A stretch of 32,401 bases of DNA from Ignavibacteriota bacterium (GTDB lineage: Bacteria; Bacteroidota; Ignavibacteria; UBA10030), in contig RPQN01000028.1 of assembly GCA_003819715.1 (NCBI GenBank), forward strand, positions 1 through 32,401. The letters are read 5' to 3'. The notes under the pieces were generated by a model. The model did no database searches, was not told the origin of the DNA, and saw nothing but the letters and a program-made list of their open reading frames with translations. Positions 25,412-32,401 of this stretch are shown piece by piece; the first letter of the stretch is position 1; each line of letters begins with the position of its first letter. The translations under genes were made by a program, and so were the position numbers.

Positions 25412-27604
25412 TTATTCCTCTTTGAACACGACGGAAGAAGGCTCTTCGCCGATTTCCGTGTACTTCATTTCCTTCCGTTTGATTTCTTCCAGCTCGAGCG
25501 GATGCTCTTCTTCCATCTCTTCTTCTGTCAGGGTGCCTTTCCAGAATGCAAGGTTCAAGGGATAGATATCCGGATTGAATATGATAAAATAAAAATGCCA
25601 GACGATGATTGCAAGCGTCGCGAGCCAGGCTTCGTAATAATGGACGGTGCGGGCAACGTCCCACCAGAGTTTGGTGAGCAGTCCGAGAAACGTGTTATCA
25701 AACCACAAAATCACACCGGTTGCCGCCATGACCATGGTGCCCCAGACCAGCGCCCAGTATTCGCTTTTTTCAATATAGCTGAATCGTGCGAACCGTGGTT
25801 TCTCTTTCGAGATTCCGAGATTATATTTCATCACGCCGATTGCATCCGTCACGTCCATCCAGACCGGCAGCAGGTCGCGGACAAGTTTTTTGCCCTGTTC
25901 GGTGAACAGGATATAATAGAGGTGGTACAGGCTTGCTGCCACTAAAATCACGGCCGCGATACGATGAAGAATTCCGCGCAATTCGAACATCACGGGACTG
26001 ATCTGGCGGAACCCGGCGACCCACCAGGCATCCGGAAAGCGCAATGCGAAGCCGGTCAGCACCAGTGTCAGGAAGCTGATGAGCAGCGTTCCGTGCTGGA
26101 TGCGTTCTTCCAGCGTCATCCGCACATATAACCGGTGGCCGGGATGAACCCGTTCAATAAGGCCGCGCCGGAACATCAGTTGACGCTTCGATTTCTTGAC
26201 GAAATCCAGCAGGTTATGAACGATCATACCGCCGATCACGACGATGATGAGGACGATATAACCGGTCGTGACAAAATAGAGGAGATCCTCCTGGCGCTGT
26301 TCTGCGATCACATGGACCGATCCTTTTGCAAAGTTTTCATTTGCACCGGGGTGACATTTTCCGCATGTCTTTGCCAGGTTGGCTTTACTGACGCGCGATG
26401 TGGAATCGGATGACAGTTTAATATCGTGAATGCCATGGCAGCTGGCGCAATTGGCAACTTCCACCGACCCATGCTTCCCGGCCAGGCCATGATAACTGTC
26501 GGCATAGCTTTGATACCGATCGCTGGTAAATCCGAATTTTTGACTGAGCTTCACGGAGGAATGGCATGGCGAACAGACCTGCGACGAGACGTTGGTCGAG
26601 GCGACCGGTGATTTGGGATCGGTGTGTTTCAGGATGTTGTGTTCACCGTGACAATCGGTACAGGTTGGTGCCGCCGTGATCCCTTTTTGCAGAGCGGTGC
26701 CATGAATGCTCGATTTGAATGCGCGCGCAATATCGGCATGACATGTGCCGCATGTTTGTGCAATATTCTGTTTGTTGACGCGCGAGGCGGGGTTGGACCC
26801 CTTGTTCATATCGTGGCTGCCATGGCAGTCCACACAATTCGCCGCTTTTCCATTGCCCCGCGATATTGCAGATCCGTGGACGCTCGCATCGTACGATGCA
26901 ATGAACCCGGCGGTCGGGGATGTCCGCGCTTTCACATTCGGATCATCCAGGTGACAGGAGAGACAGATTTTTTCCTGTGCCCGTTTGAACTGCGCGGTAT
27001 CTGCACCTTCAGAGATTTTTGAAATGGGATGGCGATGGCACGTGATACAGTCCGGTGCTCCGATGACTCCGGCAGCAAGCGCTTTGGCATGTGCCGATTG
27101 AACAAATGTTTGTTTGACGCGGGTATGACACGCGCCGCAGGTTTCCACAAGGTTGACCCCGGGATGGTTTGAGCCGTTCGCCTTGACCGCAACGACGTCG
27201 TGAGTTCCATGACATTGTTTGCATGCGGCGATGAGCGCAGCGCCGTCACCCTTGGCTTTCAATACCGGAGCATGAAATTCATGCCGGTTCACCGCATTGG
27301 CATGGCATGTGAGGCAGTTGACCGGATTAATTTTTTCTTTGTGCGGAATATTGCCGGGATCAAAACCGGTATGACACGCGGTGCAGATAAGTTTCGCATG
27401 CGGCGATTTTAATTGTACCACACGGTCAACATACAACGAGACCGTTTTTCCATGACGTTCCGTGGACAATGTTTTGTCCTCGTGGCAGGCGAGGCAGTCG
27501 TCCACCGTCTGCGTACGGACCATCACCGGCGTGAAAATCGTCAGGGTCAATAAAATAAATAGAAATTCTAAACGTCTCATTGCTCTCTTGTTCTTCTTGA
27601 TCAT
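25412..27604 (-). CDS. CbcL-like fusion: 13-haem cytochrome c plus di-haem cytochrome b
   Basis: A 730-residue inner-membrane menaquinol oxidase fused to its periplasmic haem wire. After the signal peptide, residues 37-419 hold thirteen CXXCH sites (CLACH to CGKCH). A membrane helix (about 443-466) leads to a C-terminal cytochrome b (about 490-680) with His ligands in RIQHG, GILHRI and YHLYYI, then VHYYEAW and VWHFYF. This layout is that of Geobacter CbcL, which serves low-potential acceptors; CbcL has fewer c-haems as I recall. ATG 27604 has no good ribosome-binding site; ATG 27580, with AAGAGAG upstream, is a good alternative and keeps the signal peptide. It is first in the operon, 358 bp from the previous gene. 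Confidence 0.88.
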   Translation of the reverse strand: MIKKNKRAMRRLEFLFILLTLTIFTPVMVRTQTVDDCLACHEDKTLSTERHGKTVSLYVDRVVQLKSPHAKLICTACHTGFDPGNIPHKEKINPVNCLTCHANAVNRHEFHAPVLKAKGDGAALIAACKQCHGTHDVVAVKANGSNHPGVNLVETCGACHTRVKQTFVQSAHAKALAAGVIGAPDCITCHRHPISKISEGADTAQFKRAQEKICLSCHLDDPNVKARTSPTAGFIASYDASVHGSAISRGNGKAANCVDCHGSHDMNKGSNPASRVNKQNIAQTCGTCHADIARAFKSSIHGTALQKGITAAPTCTDCHGEHNILKHTDPKSPVASTNVSSQVCSPCHSSVKLSQKFGFTSDRYQSYADSYHGLAGKHGSVEVANCASCHGIHDIKLSSDSTSRVSKANLAKTCGKCHPGANENFAKGSVHVIAEQRQEDLLYFVTTGYIVLIIVVIGGMIVHNLLDFVKKSKRQLMFRRGLIERVHPGHRLYVRMTLEERIQHGTLLISFLTLVLTGFALRFPDAWWVAGFRQISPVMFELRGILHRIAAVILVAASLYHLYYILFTEQGKKLVRDLLPVWMDVTDAIGVMKYNLGISKEKPRFARFSYIEKSEYWALVWGTMVMAATGVILWFDNTFLGLLTKLWWDVARTVHYYEAWLATLAIIVWHFYFIIFNPDIYPLNLAFWKGTLTEEEMEEEHPLELEEIKRKEMKYTEIGEEPSSVVFKEE

Positions 27605-27649
27605 CGAGTGACCGATAGAGATTCTCCCACTTCATAATTTCTGAAGGGA

Positions 27650-27663
27650 TGAATCATGATTCA
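27650..27663. promoter_or_regulatory. Perfect palindrome TGAATCATGATTCA, candidate operator
   Basis: This 14-bp perfect palindrome lies 46 bases before the ATG of the first cytochrome gene. It is nested with a second inverted repeat, TTCTGAA (27639-27645) / TTCAGAA (27660-27666). The half-sites do not match the FNR consensus. It could bind a dimeric regulator of the whole electron-transfer operon, but its function is unproven. Confidence 0.4.
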
Positions 27664-27723
27664 GAAAATATAACTTTATTGATTAAGCATCTACTTCAAT
27701 CGAATATCTTTACTGCAATCAAT

Positions 27724-27751
27724 ATCCTATAATTTGCTTCAGAAGTGACAA
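27724..27751 (-). promoter_or_regulatory. Candidate sigma-70-like promoter of the cytochrome operon
   Basis: On the minus strand TTGTCA (27751-27746) and TAGGAT (27729-27724) are separated by 16 bases. Three positions differ from consensus in total. Use of this promoter would give a leader of about 110 bases containing the palindrome. The region is AT-rich and the lineage may use a different consensus, so this is tentative. Confidence 0.3.
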
Positions 27752-27962
27752 TGATTGTACCATGAATCGGATCACAAACGTTCGATAATTCAGCGTAAAC
27801 AACGCGTATTTGTTTAATAATTCTACAAACTTGTCTTGAGAATTGGAATTATTTGCTAAAAACGGGAATATTAGTGATTAAATACAGAGAGCGATAGTAG
27901 AGATAAGCAGCATTTATCAAAATGGACCTCATGTGGAGAATGATGACAATGCCGTTGACGAA

Positions 27963-29261
27963 TTATTGGTTCAGTTTTGGTTTCCTTAAATATTCTTCGA
28001 GCTCCGACCGGAATGATGGATGTGCGATTGAAATGAGGGCTTCGGCACGTTGATGGAGGTTTCTTCCATGGAGAGAGGCAACGCCGTATTCGGTGACCAC
28101 ATAATGGACATCCGCCCGCGATGTCACGACCCCCGCGCCGGGTTTCAGCTGCGGTACGATCCGTGACAACGTTCCGTTCTTGGTGGTTGAAGGGAGTGCA
28201 ATGATCGGCTTGCCGTCCTTGGAATGAGCCGCTCCGCGTATGAAATCCACCTGACCGCCGAACCCGCTGTAAATTTTTGTACCGATGGAATCGGAGCAGA
28301 CCTGCCCGGTAATATCCACTTCGATGCAGGAATTGATCGCCACCATTTTTTCGTTCTGCGCAATGATGAATGGATTGTTCGTATAGTCGCACGGGTGCAG
28401 TTCGAACAGGGGATTGTTGTGGACATAGTCGTAGAGATTTTGAGAGCCCATGACGAATGTTGCGACGACTTTACCAGGATGAAGTGTTTTTTTCTGGCTG
28501 GTAATAATCCCCTTATCGATGGCTTCCACAACGCCATCGGAGATCATTTCGGTGTGGACGCCAAGATTCTGTCTCCCCTCGATTCGTGCGAGCACCGCAT
28601 CCGGGATGCCGCCGATCCCCAGCTGCAGGGTTGCATTGTCTTCGATCAGCGGAGTAATGAAATCCGCAATCCGTTTTTCAATGTCCGACGCCGTGATAGG
28701 GCTCAGTTCCAGGATCGGCACCGAGCATTCCACTATTTTATGCACGCGGGAAACGTGGATGAAGACATCGCCCAGGGTCCGCGGCATGCGCTCGTTGACC
28801 TGTGCGACCACGATCGTTGCACTATCCGCTGCCGCTTTGGACGCGGCACACTCCACGCCGTAACTCATAAACCCATGCGCATCGGGCGGTGACAGGTGAA
28901 TAAAGACGACGTTCAGCGGGATGTACTTTGAAGTAAAAAGCGCAGGGACCTGCGAAAGATGCACCGGCACATAATCTGAATTCCCGTCGGCGATCGACTG
29001 CCGGTCGCCGGGTCCGACAAACAATGAATTATGCCTGAAATGCTGAGCCATGCCGGGCTTGGAAAGAGGATCATCTCCGAGCAACAACACATGATTGATG
29101 GTGACATTGGAAAGCTCCGAAGCACGGTTTGCCAGGGCGTGGGTCAGGAGCAGCGGTGTTGCGGCATTCCCGCTGAGAAAAATATTGTCTCCCGATTTAA
29201 CGACACGGACGGCTTCCTCTACCGATACCACTTTCGACTTGTATTGATCGAGCCAGTTCAT
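27963..29261 (-). CDS. Acetyl-CoA hydrolase/4-hydroxybutyrate-type CoA-transferase
   Basis: A 432-residue class I CoA-transferase that moves CoA between acyl-CoA and a carboxylic acid through a glutamyl-CoA intermediate. The catalytic Glu is E238 in LGVHTEMISDG, the position known for 4-hydroxybutyrate CoA-transferase. The family marks GIGGIPDAVL (215-224), GFGGQVDFIRGA (about 333-344) and VTEYGVASLHG near the C-terminus are all present. The N-terminal domain includes HLSPPDAHGFMSYG. Substrate choice (acetate, butyrate, 4-hydroxybutyrate, succinate) cannot be read from sequence. It is 8 bp after the alanine-dehydrogenase-like gene. With the nearby 2-oxoacid:ferredoxin oxidoreductase genes, a role in releasing or activating acyl groups from amino-acid oxidation is plausible. 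Confidence 0.9.
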   Translation of the reverse strand: MNWLDQYKSKVVSVEEAVRVVKSGDNIFLSGNAATPLLLTHALANRASELSNVTINHVLLLGDDPLSKPGMAQHFRHNSLFVGPGDRQSIADGNSDYVPVHLSQVPALFTSKYIPLNVVFIHLSPPDAHGFMSYGVECAASKAAADSATIVVAQVNERMPRTLGDVFIHVSRVHKIVECSVPILELSPITASDIEKRIADFITPLIEDNATLQLGIGGIPDAVLARIEGRQNLGVHTEMISDGVVEAIDKGIITSQKKTLHPGKVVATFVMGSQNLYDYVHNNPLFELHPCDYTNNPFIIAQNEKMVAINSCIEVDITGQVCSDSIGTKIYSGFGGQVDFIRGAAHSKDGKPIIALPSTTKNGTLSRIVPQLKPGAGVVTSRADVHYVVTEYGVASLHGRNLHQRAEALISIAHPSFRSELEEYLRKPKLNQ

Positions 29262-29269
29262 GGTCGCTC

Positions 29270-30409
29270 CTATCGGGTGGCGGATGATGAAGAGTGAAGG
29301 AGCTGTTGAACGTCGTCCAATTTGATATTAAACGCTTTCGCAGCGGCCCGGTTCGTGCAGCAGCCCTGGAAGGTGCACACTCCTTTGGAAAGTCCGATAT
29401 TGGCACGGAGGACCTGCTCCAGGCCAAGCTCGGTCGCTTCGCGCAGGAACGGGAGAAGGACGTTCGTCCATCCCACGGTTGCGGTGCGCGGCACCGAGGC
29501 CGGAGTATTCGGGACGCAATAATGCACGATTCCATGGGTGATATACACCGGATCGGTCAGCGTCGTCGGACGGCTGGTTTCGACACAGCCGCCCTGGTCG
29601 ATGGAGATATCGACAATGACGGAGCCCGGCTTCATTTGCTTTACCAGCTCTTCAGAAACGAGATGCGGAGTCTTTTCACCTTTCAGCAGCACCGCCCCGA
29701 TGAGGGCATCTGCTTCGCGTACCGCACATTCAATATTATACTGGTCGGAAACGGCGGTGGCAATTCTCCACTGAAACAAATTCTCCACTTCGCGCAGCCG
29801 GCTGATGTTCTTGTCGATGATCATCACCTTCGCTCCAAGTCCCAGCGCAACACGCGCGGCGGTGCGCCCCACGGTTCCGGCGCCGAGAATGAGCACGTCG
29901 GCGGCGGGTACGCCGGGGATGCTTCCCAGCAGCACGCCTCGTCCGCCCTGGCGCGCCTGCAGGTAATGCGCGGCGACTTGAATTGAAATCTGACCGGCAA
30001 TTTCCGCCATCGTTTGAACAATCGGCAGGTCGCCGAGTTCGTTTTCAATCAGCTCGTATCCGATGGCCGTGACGCGTTTCTCAAGAAGCGTCTCGATCGT
30101 TTTTTGTTTGGAGATGGCGAGATGGAGCGCGGAGAACAGGGTTTGTCCTTCGTGGAGAATTTTGAGCTCGGAATCGGCAGGGGGCGCAATTTTTAAAACG
30201 ATATCGGACCGGTTAATGACTTCTTCCGGGCTGTAGACGATGACGGCGCCGGCGTCAATGTATTCATCGTCCTTGAAAAAGCTCAGGGCTCCCGCGTTTC
30301 GTTCCACGTACACATCAGCGCCCAGGCCCACCAGTGTTTTCACGCCGCCCGGCGTCAGCGCCACCCGGCGTTCCGATGGAGCGATTTCTTTGAGTATGCC
30401 TATGTTCAT
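29270..30409 (-). CDS. Alanine dehydrogenase/PNT family protein, catalytic Lys replaced
   Basis: A 379-residue NAD-dependent dehydrogenase of the alanine dehydrogenase/transhydrogenase-alpha family. The N-terminal substrate domain has ERRVALTPGG (R15), and the Rossmann motif is LILGAGTVGRTAA (173-185). H96 in SALHLA and D271 in DISIDQGGC match the mycobacterial enzyme's H96 and D270, and NTPASVPRTAT is conserved. However, the segment LLKVKEP reads LKIAPP here, so the catalytic Lys75 is Ala. The C-terminus also carries a Cys-rich GVCTFQGCCTNRAAA segment. Similar KIAPP forms are, as I recall, annotated as alanine dehydrogenase in Bacteroidetes. GGGGAT precedes the ATG. It probably forms an operon with the CoA-transferase gene. 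Activity on alanine is uncertain. Confidence 0.85.
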   Translation of the reverse strand: MNIGILKEIAPSERRVALTPGGVKTLVGLGADVYVERNAGALSFFKDDEYIDAGAVIVYSPEEVINRSDIVLKIAPPADSELKILHEGQTLFSALHLAISKQKTIETLLEKRVTAIGYELIENELGDLPIVQTMAEIAGQISIQVAAHYLQARQGGRGVLLGSIPGVPAADVLILGAGTVGRTAARVALGLGAKVMIIDKNISRLREVENLFQWRIATAVSDQYNIECAVREADALIGAVLLKGEKTPHLVSEELVKQMKPGSVIVDISIDQGGCVETSRPTTLTDPVYITHGIVHYCVPNTPASVPRTATVGWTNVLLPFLREATELGLEQVLRANIGLSKGVCTFQGCCTNRAAAKAFNIKLDDVQQLLHSSSSATR

Positions 30410-30774
30410 ACGACTATCCCCTTTTTTCTATTTCGCTTGCACAACGTAGGAAATGATTTTTTGAAGTGCAACAGGGTGGAGCCGCTGAGCAAATGAGCCG
30501 ATGAGTGATAAAATTGTTCTTAGTTGATTAGTGCGTAGTGCGTTGTTCAAGAGTTGATGGTGAAGGGAAGTTGTTACAAATATAGTGTTTGCCCCGTAGG
30601 GGCAATATATTAATAGGATAATTATTAGACAGAATTCAAGCTCCGATAGGAGCGAAATACAAGATGAGCAGTTGAGTCATTGAGCAGATAAGCCGATGAG
30701 CAGTTGAGTAGGTAAGTTTAATCTTTGCGCAAGTAACTAAGAACCAAGAACTACGAACTAAGCACAATTTCTTC
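30410..30774. repeat. Intergenic region with degenerate heptamer and short direct repeats
   Basis: This 365-bp gap holds no gene. Four heptamers run in tandem at 30735-30762 (AACTAAG, AACCAAG, AACTACG, AACTAAG). Related units in the opposite orientation, TTAGTGC and GTAGTGC, occur at about 30529-30542. ATGAGCAGTTGAGT occurs twice, at 30664-30677 and 30696-30709, among several looser TGAGC copies, including some around 30486-30505. Such low-complexity 7-mer tracts are, as I recall, common between genes in Bacteroidetes/Ignavibacteria-like genomes. Confidence 0.7.
30589..30605. repeat. REP-like hairpin TTGCCCCGTAGGGGCAA
   Basis: A perfect 7-bp stem with a GTA loop. A second hairpin, GCTCC-GATA-GGAGC, follows at 30640-30653. 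The pair, about 35 bases apart in AT-rich sequence, looks like a small mobile-type repeat (REP/MITE-like). It could also act as a terminator for the gamma-subunit operon's short downstream gene or as a barrier for the gene at 30409. Confidence 0.55.
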
Positions 30775-31098
30775 CTACAAAAACTCCGGATGGCAATCGG
30801 AGATGACGCCGTTGCTCACCTGACCGCAGGCACGGATTTCGTTCAGTTTCTGGTTGATGTGCAGGACGATTCTGCTCTTCTCCTCCAGAATTCCCCGGAC
30901 AAATGAATTGACGGCCGGATAGTCACATTCCGTCATTAATGTTTCGTAAAACTGAATCATCTCCGTTTCTTTGTGCATTGCTTCCGTCAGCATAATGCAC
31001 GTGATACGGCAGTCGTGATTGCATTTGATGCCTGCGGATTCGTTTGCATGATCGCTCCACGCTTTGATTGCCGAAGGTATGTTTTCCGCCTGAGTCAT
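30775..31098 (-). CDS. Small Cys/His-rich helical protein coupled to 2-oxoacid oxidoreductase
   Basis: A 107-residue protein without a named family that I can recognise. The N-terminal third holds CNHDCRITC (residues about 26-34), followed by two long amphipathic helices (MHKETEMIQFYETLM and ILEEKSRIVLHINQKL), with more Cys in TECDYP, RACGQV and SDCHPEFL. The helix pair with Glu and His residues is reminiscent of ferritin-like or rubrerythrin folds, but the metal-binding pattern is not canonical. The start overlaps the gamma-subunit stop by ATGA, so the two are translationally coupled. Possible roles are an accessory or iron-sulfur assembly factor, or a redox sensor, for the oxidoreductase; this is inference only. 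Confidence 0.75.
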   Translation of the reverse strand: MTQAENIPSAIKAWSDHANESAGIKCNHDCRITCIMLTEAMHKETEMIQFYETLMTECDYPAVNSFVRGILEEKSRIVLHINQKLNEIRACGQVSNGVISDCHPEFL

Positions 31099-31664
31099 CG
31101 TGCCGCCATTTCAGCTGCCGCTTCTATCGCCAATTCTTTGCCGCGTGTTAATGCCAGTTCATTGAGAGGAATAAGGTGCTGGCGGTGCGGCGGCAGGACG
31201 CCATGCAATGCACTCAGGACATGCTCCAGCGTGACAATCGGGCGCAGTTCGAGGAAGGCGCCGAGCAGGACCATATTTGCCACCTGCTTGCTCTTGAGCT
31301 TCTGTGCTTCTTCCAATCCGGGAAGCGGCAGAATCTCAATATCTTTTCTCACCGGCGGGCGAATAATCGTCGATCGTTCATAGATCAGAAGGCCGCCCGG
31401 TTTTACTGCATGTTCAAACTTTTCGACCGACGGTTGATTGAGCACAATGGCGGTGTCAAATTTTGTGACAATCGGAGAACTGATGCGTGTATCAGAAACG
31501 ATCACCGTGCAATTCGCAGTCCCGCCGCGCATTTCCGGGCCGTACGACGGCATCCAGCTTACTTCTTTTTTCCCTTCCATTGCAGCGTATGCAATGATTT
31601 GCCCCATGGAAAGAACGCCCTGACCGCCAAAGCCGGCAATAATTATTTCCTGTGTTGTACTCAT
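31095..31664 (-). CDS. 2-oxoacid:ferredoxin oxidoreductase, gamma subunit
   Basis: A 189-residue gamma (Kor/Vor/PorG-like) subunit. The N-terminal pattern IIIAGFGGQGVLSMGQIIAY is diagnostic and is followed by SWMPSYGPEMRGGTANCTVIVSD (about residues 37-59), which contacts the CoA/2-oxoacid centre in this family. The complex converts a 2-oxoacid plus CoA to acyl-CoA and CO2, reducing ferredoxin. It lies 48 bp after the beta-subunit gene and overlaps the next small gene. The alpha subunit is expected beyond the window edge. Sequence cannot separate 2-oxoglutarate from branched-chain 2-oxoacid specificity. Confidence 0.92.
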   Translation of the reverse strand: MSTTQEIIIAGFGGQGVLSMGQIIAYAAMEGKKEVSWMPSYGPEMRGGTANCTVIVSDTRISSPIVTKFDTAIVLNQPSVEKFEHAVKPGGLLIYERSTIIRPPVRKDIEILPLPGLEEAQKLKSKQVANMVLLGAFLELRPIVTLEHVLSALHGVLPPHRQHLIPLNELALTRGKELAIEAAAEMAAR

Positions 31665-31712
31665 GGTCGTCGTCGTATTTGAAAGAGGTTCATGCTTTGC
31701 TCTTGAAACAAT

Positions 31713-32401
31713 TTAATTTTTCGGGACTTTAATATCGCCCAGCGGATAAAATGGAAACATGTTTTTTTCCAGCCACTCATTGGATTCCACGGGAGTCATT
31801 TTCCAGCCGGACGGACAGTTCGACACCACCTCAATAAAACATGTTCCCTTTTTCTCTTTCTGATAACGGAACGAAAGGGCGATCGCTTTCTTCAACTTGC
31901 GGACAGCGCCCGTATTGTGCACCGAGTGCCGCGCCACGAAATATGCCCCGGGAAGCTGGGCGATCAATTCGGTGATCTTCAACGGATTGCCCATTGTCGA
32001 AACTTCACGGCCGAACGGCGAGGTCGTTGTTTTCATGCCCGGCAGGGAGGTCGGAGCCATCTGGCCACCGGTCATCCCGTAGATGCCGTTGTTGATGAAC
32101 AGCATGAGGATATTTTCACCTCGGTTGATCGTATGGATGGTTTCTCCGGTGCCGATTGCAGCAAGATCGCCGTCGCCCTGATAGGAAAAGACATATTTCT
32201 CGGGGAGAACGCGTTTGACCCCTGTTGCGACGGCGCTTGCGCGTCCGTGCGCCGCTTCCTGCATGTCGATATTCATATAATCGTATGCAAACACCGCGCA
32301 GCCGACGGGGGCCACTCCGATGGTTTCTTCCTGAATATGCAATTCATCGATTACTTCCATCAGGATTTTATGCACCACTCCATGCCCGCACCCCGGACAG
32401 T
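31713..32401 (-). CDS. 2-oxoacid:ferredoxin oxidoreductase, beta (TPP-binding) subunit, 5' end outside window
   Basis: This is the thiamine-pyrophosphate subunit. The frame continues to the window edge: upstream of the GTG at 32378 the codons read CPGCGHG, which is the conserved N-terminal motif of KorB/VorA-type subunits, so the true start lies outside. TPP binding is seen at GDGDLAAIGTGETIHTINR, with NNGIYGMTGGQ after it. HGRASAVATGVKR and the ending MTPVESNEWLEKNMFPFYPLGD are typical of the 2-ketoisovalerate/2-oxoglutarate branch. It is first visible in the operon with gamma. The reaction makes acyl-CoA and reduced ferredoxin, a low-potential donor. Confidence 0.92.
   Translation of the reverse strand, partial: CPGCGHGVVHKILMEVIDELHIQEETIGVAPVGCAVFAYDYMNIDMQEAAHGRASAVATGVKRVLPEKYVFSYQGDGDLAAIGTGETIHTINRGENILMLFINNGIYGMTGGQMAPTSLPGMKTTTSPFGREVSTMGNPLKITELIAQLPGAYFVARHSVHNTGAVRKLKKAIALSFRYQKEKKGTCFIEVVSNCPSGWKMTPVESNEWLEKNMFPFYPLGDIKVPKN

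Larger units (their letters stand above)
27605..27962. other. AT-rich intergenic region upstream of the cytochrome operon
   Basis: This 358-bp gap separates the CoA-transferase stop from the start of the cytochrome operon. It holds the candidate promoter and the palindrome described separately. No convincing intrinsic terminator for the CoA-transferase gene and no RNA gene were seen. Confidence 0.5.

Noticed and set aside
12660-27604. Many long open frames on the plus strand opposite the cytochrome genes, for example 13062-13766 and 15368-15901
   Set aside because: They are antisense shadows. The His codon of each CXXCH gives an ATG or GTG on the other strand, and the composition avoids stops; none has a ribosome-binding site or recognisable protein.
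27871-28392. 173-codon minus-strand frame at the end of the CoA-transferase gene
   Set aside because: It is out of frame with the conserved CoA-transferase sequence on the same strand and is rich in Arg, His and Cys as expected from a frame shadow.
1-32401. tRNA, rRNA, CRISPR, phage or insertion-sequence genes
   Set aside because: I looked through the gaps and saw no regularly spaced repeat-spacer pattern, transposase, integrase or cloverleaf-like sequence that I could support.

Overview
The window reads like a chromosomal segment from a Gram-negative, respiratory, iron-metabolising type of bacterium. Outer-membrane proteins, lipoproteins and periplasmic multihaem cytochromes show that it is diderm. 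The Y_Y_Y/beta-propeller sensor kinase, a divergent alanine-dehydrogenase form that I associate with Bacteroidetes-like genomes, and intergenic degenerate heptamer repeats suggest the FCB group (Ignavibacteria/Chlorobi/Bacteroidetes neighbourhood). That placement is an inference of moderate to low confidence. No tRNA, rRNA, CRISPR array, transposase or phage gene was seen.

Layout. Positions 1-1716 (+) hold the 3' end of an Omp85/BamA-type barrel gene and rsmE. Positions 1962-7468 (-) hold a three-gene phosphorelay: a propeller/Y_Y_Y histidine kinase, a single-domain receiver, and a REC-PAS-HK-REC hybrid. None of the three has a DNA-binding domain. Positions 7983-10143 (+) hold a HemY-type protoporphyrinogen oxidase gene and a secreted protein of unknown function, closed by a strong terminator. 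Positions 10215-27604 (-) form a 17-kb block of electron-transfer genes. Positions 27963-32401 (-) hold central carbon and amino-acid genes: a CoA-transferase, an alanine-dehydrogenase-like protein, and the gamma and beta subunits of a 2-oxoacid:ferredoxin oxidoreductase, with a small Cys-rich protein coupled to the gamma gene. The beta gene runs off the window.

The electron-transfer block is the centrepiece. In order of transcription it encodes: a 13-haem c / di-haem b fusion (CbcL-like); a 19-haem membrane-anchored cytochrome built from a tandem octahaem duplication; a separate di-haem cytochrome b paralogous to the b half of the fusion; a heptahaem NapC/ImcH-like quinol dehydrogenase; a Rieske protein; a bc-type cytochrome b; an 11-haem membrane-anchored cytochrome; and a tetrahaem c554-like protein. 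After a stem-loop follow an outer-membrane beta-barrel, a 14-haem membrane-anchored cytochrome, a 7-haem lipoprotein with one CX4CH site, a 6-haem lipoprotein on a collagen-like stalk, and the haem lyase CcmF. By motif count this is 81 c-type haem sites in about 15 kb.

Working model (inference): three different menaquinol-oxidising modules (CbcL-like, split Cbc-like, and Rieske/b with an ImcH-like partner) pass electrons to periplasmic carriers (c554-like and 14-haem). A porin-cytochrome conduit then carries them through the outer membrane to surface lipoprotein cytochromes and an extracellular acceptor. CcmF attaches the haems and HemY on the flank helps make haem. The ferredoxin oxidoreductase, CoA-transferase and alanine-dehydrogenase-like protein could supply reductant from organic and amino acids. 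The individual families are known; the combination, the octahaem duplication and the collagen-stalked terminal cytochrome are the features most likely to be new.
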